64,000 nt of DNA from Haemonchus contortus (taxonomy: Eukaryota > Nematoda > Chromadorea > Rhabditida > Trichostrongylidae), in assembly GCA_000469685.2 (NCBI GenBank), contig LS997563.1, positions 179,369-243,368 of the forward strand. The letters are read 5' to 3'. Below, piece by piece: positions 61,101-64,000 of this stretch. The notes under the pieces are model-generated. The model worked only from the letters and a program-made list of their open reading frames with translations, searched no databases and had not been told where the DNA came from. Position numbers and translations under genes: made by a program. Within the stretch, counting starts at the first letter, position 1; every line of letters begins with the position of its first letter.

Positions 61101-62101
61101 AAAAATTGTTAGAAAATGGAAATATAGACGAATAAAACAAAAAAATACAAAACGCGCGGACCGGAACGGAAAGCGATTTTCAATGATTAACACTTATTTT
61201 GTTTTCCAATCACGAAATATAAAAGGCAACCTACGTAGTCTTCTGAATAAAGGACTTCACCGGCTTTATATTGGTTCACTTTTGTTTATAATATTTCGGA
61301 CGGTTGTTGAATGTGAGAGTTATCTGAGAAATACGTCGATCGAAGTCAAAAATCTACTATTCCATGCAAGCCGCGCTTCGCCTTTACGTTGATCGTTTCT
61401 GCTATCGTTTCTGCTTGCTCATGGCAAACGAGCTTCACACAAAAGCATATCTACTACGGCAAAAATCCATTTTGACACTTTTAGATGATAGACATTCTTA
61501 GTCAGCCGAAAGCCTGAATGACTCTTAATAATGTTGCTGTCGATTGATATCAGCATGCTTGCTTGCTTTGGTGCTTTCCGTTTTTGTTGTCAACTGTAGT
61601 CTGTCGATGCAGAATGTGATGCAAAATCGTTATAATGATAAGGAGCTAAGAAAAAACACTTGGTCTAGGGAATACTTAAGTCGGTACTTGTGCTTTACTG
61701 CCACTTTGTTACTCAGCACTTGCCACCGTTAAGAAGGCCAAAGCAAGCGAAGTCTTCTCATCGAACCCACATACACACATCGTCATACCACCAAAATACA
61801 CACTGATATGCGCACCGATACACACACACAAAAACATACACACCTAGCGGATTGTACGAAGTAGGATAGGATCTGGCAGATATGGAATACACCACCCTAA
61901 CGGGAGATGGATCATATGAAAGCAAAAAGTAAAGACAATGAAAACCATGTTTTTGAAAAGATGTTATTAAAGGTGGAGGACAAGGATCCGCATCCGAAAA
62001 ACTGGCGCCCTCAGCTGCTTATCTGCCTCTCGACGCAATGGTCAAAAGAACTGATCGATCTCCGTGCAATGTCGATGCTAAATTTGGCAGCGCAATTGAA
62101 G
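36989..62101 (+). CDS. kcc: K-Cl cotransporter (SLC12A4-7/KCC family), 17 exons seen, both ends incomplete
   Basis: Electroneutral K+/Cl- symporter of the plasma membrane that lowers cell chloride and regulates volume. Exons: 36989-37132, 38935-39014, 39674-39779, 41871-41928, 44845-44951, 45082-45164, 49567-49682, 49736-49842, 49983-50144, 50411-50540, 54202-54320, 54384-54480, 55552-55618, 55675-55784, 57272-57391, 59073-59142, 61973-62101. Joined they give about 600 codons: TM1 ([17 protein letters not shown]), TM3 with its tyrosine (AASMYIVGG), a large Cys-rich extracellular loop, TM6 ion-site block [21 protein letters not shown]8-TM12, and the start of the cytosolic domain (KNWRPQLL). 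Family members are near 1,100 residues, so roughly 100 N-terminal and 400 C-terminal residues are missing here. All junctions keep phase except exon 7 to 8. Introns are rich in mobile elements. Which nematode paralogue (kcc-1, -2 or -3) is not decided. Confidence 0.95.
37570..38530 (+). mobile_element. LINE remnant inside KCC intron
   Basis: First an isolated frame (37579-37770) reading [20 protein letters not shown] and ending [11 protein letters not shown], possibly retroelement-derived. Then a reverse transcriptase C-terminal region with [19 protein letters not shown] and AEWMRWRE (about 38035-38120), [20 protein letters not shown] and [13 protein letters not shown] (38140-38270). Broken by stops. 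Same strand as the host gene. Confidence 0.55.
38935..39014 (+). CDS. kcc: KCC exon 2 (TM2-TM3 linker)
   Basis: TATCTAG acceptor, GTCAGT donor, 80 bp, starts phase 0 and leaves two bases. Reads [20 protein letters not shown] then GAYFIIS, the highly conserved ATNG...GGAY block between TM2 and TM3. Confidence 0.95.
39088..39460. mobile_element. Fold-back element in KCC intron
   Basis: Arms of roughly 130-150 bp in inverted orientation. Left arm contains CTTCTGCTGGATGCATTTCC, AATTCTGTTTAAGGGTC and CACGTGGGGAGTCGCTTTTA (39130-39215). The right arm (39355-39455) carries their reverse complements. Spacer about 130 bp. CTAACAC near both ends resembles the tail of Penelope-like debris. No coding capacity. 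Confidence 0.75.
39674..39779 (+). CDS. kcc: KCC exon 3 (TM3)
   Basis: TTGCAG acceptor, GTAAGA donor, 106 bp, one base completing the serine codon, ends in phase 0. Reads [20 protein letters not shown] then [15 protein letters not shown]. The tyrosine in SMYIVG corresponds to the K+-site TM3 tyrosine known from human KCC1 structures. Confidence 0.95.
40217..41719 (-). mobile_element. Tc1-like transposon, 1.5 kb, decayed transposase
   Basis: Flanked by TA on both sides, with terminal inverted repeats TATAAGATCACC(C/T)TCGAATTTGG at 40219-40244 and the reverse complement at 41691-41717. The transposase is on the minus strand. N-terminal helix-turn-helix with [20 protein letters not shown] and [13 protein letters not shown] (41415-41330), then the DDE part ending [14 protein letters not shown] (40620-40577) with the DLNP signature, continuing in another frame to 40254. 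Frameshifts make it inactive. It lies antisense in the intron between exons 3 and 4. Confidence 0.85.
41871..41928 (+). CDS. kcc: KCC exon 4 (after TM4)
   Basis: TTTCAG acceptor, GTAAGA donor, 58 bp. Reads [19 protein letters not shown] and leaves one base that completes a proline codon with exon 5. It corresponds to the Y-x-(F/V)-P...IGG segment that follows TM4 in nematode KCCs. Only 43 bp separate it from the fold-back element downstream. Confidence 0.9.
42183..42433. mobile_element. Palindromic element nested in the fold-back arm
   Basis: Starts ATTCACCCAGAACTGGATGG and ends CCATCCAGTTGTGGGTGAAT. The two halves (about 120 bp each) are imperfect inverted copies with almost no spacer, centred near 42309. 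It is absent from the other arm of the host fold-back element, so it inserted later. Confidence 0.8.
42756..43172 (-). CDS. Unrecognised 138-codon frame in the fold-back spacer
   Basis: The minus frame contains [20 protein letters not shown], then [20 protein letters not shown] and [20 protein letters not shown]. The composition is protein-like, with a predicted hydrophobic-acidic helix, unlike its surroundings. No family recognised. It may be a host sequence carried by the fold-back element. Confidence 0.3.
   Translation of the reverse strand: MNVVMRRDRYHGRPQNPESTYECVLTSTIKLELMFQITDLKATPSGPLYPHRRRRFHSRSYGSSLLSSSGNRIVFAFHGLGFLDVDDIIALIASSSTVQKLFVTSYYYMVPHVMLQERKSPIKCDGTTFGQNTSLVTC
43751..44802. 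mobile_element. Mariner-type element, 1.05 kb, non-autonomous
   Basis: TTAGGTTGTTCGAAAAGTAA at 43751 and its counterpart CTTTTCGAACAACCC ending near 44800 form inverted ends of about 28 bp with flanking TA, the wording of mariner termini. No transposase is readable inside. Its right end lies 42 bp before KCC exon 5, so it now supplies the upstream part of intron 4's acceptor region. Confidence 0.75.
44845..44951 (+). CDS. kcc: KCC exon 5 (TM4/TM5)
   Basis: CTACAG acceptor, GTAGGT donor, 107 bp. Reads [19 protein letters not shown] and [16 protein letters not shown], the NNxRxYG...GVKFV block that is nearly invariant in KCCs. Phase 0 at its end. Confidence 0.95.
45082..45164 (+). CDS. kcc: KCC exon 6 (TM5 and start of the large loop)
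   Basis: ATTCAG acceptor. Donor chosen at GTCGGT because it leaves AT, which joins to G of exon 7 as methionine. Reads [20 protein letters not shown] then AITHSGQM. Confidence 0.9.
45165..47854. other. KCC intron 6, left part
   Basis: Contains a single terminal-repeat-like end TGACTGTGCCTTTAAA (45424-45439) related to the element at 56314, and a hairpin GTCAGAGTACTG / CAGTACTCTGAC at 46075-46103. Frames of 61-87 codons (45419-45604 minus, 45858-46121 plus) have no recognised domain. 46130-47850 shows nothing recognisable. Confidence 0.45.
47855..49405 (-). pseudogene. Intronless antisense locus nested in KCC intron, probable processed pseudogene
   Basis: One minus-strand protein of about 510 residues can be followed through three lesions. 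Frame one runs 49405-49090 (starts [15 protein letters not shown], ends [12 protein letters not shown]). A 2-bp excess near 49083 moves to a frame with [35 protein letters not shown] and [22 protein letters not shown] at 48438-48440 interrupts, and the same frame resumes with [20 protein letters not shown] and [21 protein letters not shown] further frameshift near 48085 leads to [15 protein letters not shown] and the terminal stop at 47855. No introns are seen, unlike the host gene. Family not recognised. A retrocopy of a nuclear gene is the likeliest origin. Sequencing error for all three lesions is unlikely. Confidence 0.65.
49567..49682 (+). CDS. kcc: KCC exon 7 (extracellular loop)
   Basis: CTTTAG acceptor, GTGAGT donor, 116 bp. 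Reads [19 protein letters not shown] then [19 protein letters not shown]. Two N-glycosylation sequons (NSS, NIT) and a CxxC pair fit the large TM5-TM6 extracellular loop of KCCs. It leaves one base at the donor, which does not fit the phase of exon 8. Confidence 0.85.
49736..49842 (+). CDS. kcc: KCC exon 8 (extracellular loop)
   Basis: CTCTAG acceptor, GTCTGT donor, 107 bp. Reads [19 protein letters not shown] then [16 protein letters not shown], matching the FC...C...GxPG block of the family. Its reading frame needs two incoming bases but exon 7 supplies one. The 53-bp intron is otherwise normal for a worm. Confidence 0.85.
49983..50144 (+). CDS. kcc: KCC exon 9 (loop end and TM6)
   Basis: GCTATAG acceptor, GTGTGT donor, 162 bp. 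Reads [18 protein letters not shown], then [19 protein letters not shown] and IMTGTNMS. The PAVTGIM stretch is the TM6 K+/Cl- site known from KCC structures and is intact. Confidence 0.95.
50411..50540 (+). CDS. kcc: KCC exon 10 (TM7)
   Basis: CTCTCAG acceptor, GTGAGT donor, 130 bp. Reads [20 protein letters not shown] then [19 protein letters not shown] and [16 protein letters not shown] is a family signature. Confidence 0.95.
50541..51579. other. KCC intron 10, left part
   Basis: AT-rich, no frame above 60 codons and no repeat recognised. Confidence 0.4.
51580..53730 (-). mobile_element. RTE-type LINE, decayed, antisense in KCC intron 10
   Basis: Minus strand. C-terminal reverse transcriptase segment [19 protein letters not shown] and [19 protein letters not shown] (51993-51706). 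The region at 53150-53730 parallels the endonuclease debris of 1-980 (shared ATACGTGGTCCA, ATCTGATCTTGGTGC and CTTCGTCAACT-type blocks). The middle is unreadable. About 2.1 kb, inactive. Confidence 0.7.
53731..54201. other. KCC intron 10, right part
   Basis: No repeat or frame recognised. Confidence 0.4.
54202..54320 (+). CDS. kcc: KCC exon 11 (TM8)
   Basis: TTTGAG acceptor (less usual than TTTCAG but fits phase), GTGAGC donor, 119 bp. Reads [20 protein letters not shown] then [19 protein letters not shown], the strongly conserved [10 protein letters not shown] block. Confidence 0.95.
54384..54480 (+). CDS. kcc: KCC exon 12 (TM8-TM9 linker)
   Basis: TTTCAG acceptor, GTGAGT donor, 97 bp, intron of 63 bp before it. 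Reads [20 protein letters not shown] and [13 protein letters not shown], a family signature. Confidence 0.95.
54481..55551. other. KCC intron 12
   Basis: About 1.07 kb. Frames at 54726-54971 minus and 54788-55156 plus lack domains. ACACACCAAG-type stretches near 55110 faintly recall Helitron ends but no full terminus is found. Confidence 0.4.
55552..55618 (+). CDS. kcc: KCC exon 13 (TM9)
   Basis: TTCCAG acceptor, GTTTAT donor, 67 bp. Reads [19 protein letters not shown] and IAE. Phase 0 at its end. Confidence 0.93.
55675..55784 (+). CDS. kcc: KCC exon 14 (TM10)
   Basis: TTACAG acceptor, GTAAGG donor, 110 bp, preceded by a 56-bp intron. Reads [20 protein letters not shown] then [17 protein letters not shown], the [11 protein letters not shown] and PNWRPRFKY signatures. 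Confidence 0.97.
55785..56313. other. KCC intron 14, left part
   Basis: No repeat or gene recognised before the inverted-terminal-repeat element. Confidence 0.4.
56314..56961. mobile_element. Inverted-terminal-repeat element, copy 2 (about 650 bp)
   Basis: Begins AAAGGCACAGTTCACGATAA and ends ATCGTGAACCGTGCCTTTA, giving 18-20-bp inverted ends bordered by T/TA. The interior matches the reverse complement of 13300-14004 along its length. No protein is encoded. The superfamily is uncertain (TA-type target suggests Tc1/mariner-like or PIF-like mobilisation). Confidence 0.75.
57272..57391 (+). CDS. kcc: KCC exon 15 (TM11-TM12)
   Basis: TCTTAAG acceptor, GTAATG donor, 120 bp. Reads [20 protein letters not shown] and [20 protein letters not shown]. 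The end of the membrane domain. Confidence 0.95.
57600..58800 (-). mobile_element. RTE-type LINE, decayed, antisense in KCC intron 15
   Basis: Minus strand. Endonuclease block [32 protein letters not shown] and THTIHGKS (58650-58515) and, downstream, the reverse transcriptase catalytic region [17 protein letters not shown] near 57660-57610, with the second aspartate of FADD replaced by lysine. The loss of that aspartate and the frameshifts make it inactive. Confidence 0.75.
59073..59142 (+). CDS. kcc: KCC exon 16 (start of cytosolic C-terminal domain)
   Basis: CTTCAG acceptor, GTAAGG donor, 70 bp. Reads [19 protein letters not shown] then SLMK, matching the KEWGDGIRGL...A.YSL block. Phase 0 at its end. 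Confidence 0.95.
59461..60640 (+). mobile_element. Mariner transposon with decayed transposase
   Basis: Begins at TA then CGAGGGTTGTTTTATATGC, a mariner-type terminus. The plus frame 59821-60108 reads [20 protein letters not shown], the second helix-turn-helix, then [15 protein letters not shown] and [19 protein letters not shown], in which the usual GDES-W catalytic aspartate is kept as GDGS. Further on, stops and shifts interrupt the DDE domain. The right terminus was not found, so 60640 is approximate. Confidence 0.75.
60740..60990 (+). mobile_element. piggyBac transposase fragment
   Basis: The plus strand reads [12 protein letters not shown] (about 60775-60805), [18 protein letters not shown] (60837-60890) and, after a frameshift, [20 protein letters not shown] then [11 protein letters not shown] (60900-60990). 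Their order and wording match the N-terminal part of the piggyBac DDE transposase (PxLxDYW, MSRxRFxxLLxxLHF, DNxxxxDDRLxKIxPL). Short and broken. Confidence 0.5.
60991..61760. other. KCC intron 16, right part
   Basis: Frames 61183-61392 and 61544-61732 (62 codons, hydrophobic start [17 protein letters not shown] resembling a signal peptide) have no supporting evidence of being genes. Confidence 0.3.
61761..61871 (-). mobile_element. Helitron-like 5' end on minus strand
   Basis: On the minus strand it starts TCCTATCCTACTTCGTACAA at 61871 after an A, then CCGCTAGGTGTGTATGTTTT and a TG-rich stretch, the family 1 start. The remainder to the left is not recognisable. The 5' end is about 100 bp from KCC exon 17. 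Confidence 0.6.
61973..62101 (+). CDS. kcc: KCC exon 17 (cytosolic domain), last one in the window
   Basis: TTAAAG acceptor, GTAGCT donor, 129 bp, 43 codons. Reads [20 protein letters not shown] then [18 protein letters not shown] and AAQLK, matching the KNWRPQLL...LTxASQLK block. The gene continues beyond; the next exon should begin with the AGKGL-type block, which I did not find before 64000. Confidence 0.92.
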
Positions 62102-62566
62102 GTAGCTTGGCTGAAACTTTTTCAGAAGTAGTTTTTTCTCCAGTTAATGTTCGTTCGATTCTACGGAATGCTCTCTGCTGAACACTAACCAATCAATGCC
62201 CGAGGCACTGCTCCGCGAGATAGTCATGAAGACGTTCAGTCTTGTCAAGTGGTGTTGTCTTTTCCAAGTCATTAAAAATACAATCAGCAGAGACTTATTC
62301 GCGTTCATTTTCTCGATTCTAGTAATATCTCTTTCTGCGAAATCCTATCTGGACTTCTGGAGAGAATGCAGTTTTCGTTCCAATTTTGTTCTATAGATTT
62401 CATAGTTTCCTTAGTTTTCCCTATACAATTTTGCGAAAACTGCTAGTCTATGCTATGGAGTGTTAGGTGTTCCAGAATACGGCGTACGTTGCTTTCCAGA
62501 GGCGCCATATTGGCAAGCGTATACCACTTCACACCTTCGGCTTTACTGTAGCTCTATTGAAGTGTA
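62102..62566. other. KCC intron 17, left part
   Basis: A 66-codon frame (62196-62396) without a known domain. No repeat recognised. Confidence 0.35.
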
Positions 62567-64000
62567 CCAGTTGGTTCGGCAGGTTAAGCCGGGCTTTACT
62601 CCTTCTTTGAAAAAGTTGTAGTTATAAGCTAACTCACCACTCCTTCTTTGAAACAATATTTTCCTGTACATGAAGTTTGACACAGGACTAATAGGGTAGT
62701 GCAAATTGTATCCATTGTAAGTCAGTACTCACGCCTTTAATTGTAAGTCTTGATGTTGTCCTTTCCTTTCCAGAAATAATACCCAGTAAAGATTCGTTTA
62801 TCAGGCAACCAAAGCCCTGGGCGGTTTTCGCGAATGTTTCGAGTGATGATAACACCATTATCAGACGTCCAATGGACCTTTCTCTTAGATATCATTAGTT
62901 GGGAATTCCAGAGGTCAAGTCTTGTCGCAAGTGATATGGCGGAAGGGGATCCTTCAATACGGTACAAACCTTGCTGGGTCGCGATCGTAATCTAATAGCA
63001 ATAAATAAACAGAATTCTTGTTTACTCATCGTAGCGCTTCCAATGGGTCCCTATCGCTGTGCTCACCACTGCTCTATGCCCACTACCGCTTACCTACGAC
63101 TTGTAACAACAGTGAACGAATTGAACTTTCATCTCTTCATGATGAAGCAACTTTAAGCAAACCTTATCACTGCGCTTACCACTTCCCTATTTCTTTGAAA
63201 CAAATGATACTTGATACTGATATACAGAACACGAAATTCTATAGATGAGTGAAAGGGCATACAAATGATATTCTAAATGTGACGATATCTATGCCTTTTC
63301 GATCTATCGCTGTTCATATCAAAAATATCATGTACATGTATCAATATCATATATCAAAACATGTAGAGGCATTCAAATCCTTGAATGGTACTCACAAATG
63401 TTGTCGAGTCATACTAATATCATTATCAATTATCTTTATGAAAGCAGCTCCTTTTCTCTACAGATACATCATTAAATGAGAATCCAAGATTGTTAGCGGT
63501 CGGACATTTTTTGCCATGAATGATATCAAAGCAGAGAAAACCCGTGATCCTTCATTGATTCGCATGCTTCGCTAGGTAGCGGAGGTGAACGTGAGCAAGA
63601 AGTGAATCAATTTTCATAATCGATCTCTATCAGTGCACTTAACCTTTGCCGAGTGAAACATATCAGAGAATCAAAGCTAGATCGTAAATAATGAAGGCGC
63701 TAGGATCTAATTGGTGATTGGATCTTGTTCTATAGAGCCTCTTCTATTGTCAGTGTTCCCACCCCGCCTCCTCTACTCCTATTGATTTTGCTCGCCAAGT
63801 TCACGGGATCAGGAGTTATGGATTTTCGCTCGGACATTTATTTCGCCCACACTCCGCCTCCTATGGGCGGGGTCCGGTCCTCCCACCTACCATACGTGTC
63901 CCCATACCGCCGCCTATACTCCAGCCAATTTTGGAGGCCCTAGGGACAGACTAATAATTTTGGCGCAAATCCCGCCCCCTGTAGACACGGTCCGGTCCTA
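62567..64000 (-). mobile_element. Helitron-like element, family 1, copy I (runs off the window)
   Basis: Read on the minus strand: tandem units with GGGCGGG boxes (64000-63740; CCTAGGGCCTCC, GGACCGGACC), the middle segment CTAATAGCAATAAATAAACA (62990-63010, plus-strand spelling) matching copies A-D, and the 3' hairpin AAGCCCGGCTTAACC with CCAACTGG before T at 62567. The 5' end lies past 64000. Confidence 0.65.

Overview
The window is nuclear DNA of a nematode, most probably a clade V strongylid (hookworm-like) worm. The evidence is one large multi-exon gene with GT/AG introns of 57 bp to about 4.4 kb whose conceptual protein reads as a nematode K-Cl cotransporter (KCC, SLC12A4-7 family), set in a dense field of worm-type mobile elements (RTE LINEs, Tc1/mariner, Helitrons, Penelope-like elements, piggyBac). 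There are no rRNA genes, convincing tRNA genes, operons or CRISPR arrays. The species assignment is inference.

Positions 1-36.9 kb are mostly repeats. In order they hold RTE endonuclease debris (1-980, -), a mariner-type element (1061-2212), a Helitron (2213-3550), an RTE reverse transcriptase (4441-6195, -), a Helitron (6369-6971) ending beside a 783-bp perfect ATGT microsatellite (6981-7763), a perfect 55-bp-arm palindrome (7941-8058), LINE and mariner scraps, an inverted-terminal-repeat element (13300-14004), a Helitron (14335-15798), Penelope-like debris (21570-22190, -), a 125-bp satellite inside a second Helitron family (26664-28451, -), two Helitrons (30733-32223 and 32486-33461), a Penelope-like element with reverse transcriptase and GIY-YIG-like domain (33980-35730) and further Helitron pieces up to 36916. 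A few possible host exons of unknown genes (near 3.7, 11.6, 16.1 and 18.2 kb) are given at low confidence.

Positions 36989-62101 (+) hold 17 exons of the KCC gene, covering transmembrane segment 1 through the start of the cytosolic C-terminal domain (about 600 codons). Every junction keeps frame except one, between exons 7 and 8, where the joined reading is off by one base. The N-terminal exons upstream were not recognised and the C-terminal half lies beyond the window. The introns host a Tc1-like element (40217-41719), fold-back elements, a mariner-type element ending 42 bp before an exon, an antisense intronless pseudogene-like locus (47855-49405, -), two RTE copies, a mariner transposase relic and a piggyBac relic.

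The dispersed Helitron-like elements are the most striking repeat. Most copies whose ends are visible start with TCCT after an A, and most end CTGG before a T, just after two GC-rich hairpins. Several carry internal tandem arrays with GGGCGGGG boxes. Two sequence families (units of about 128 and 125 bp) appear related, and one copy has gained a perfect inverted duplication around its hairpin.
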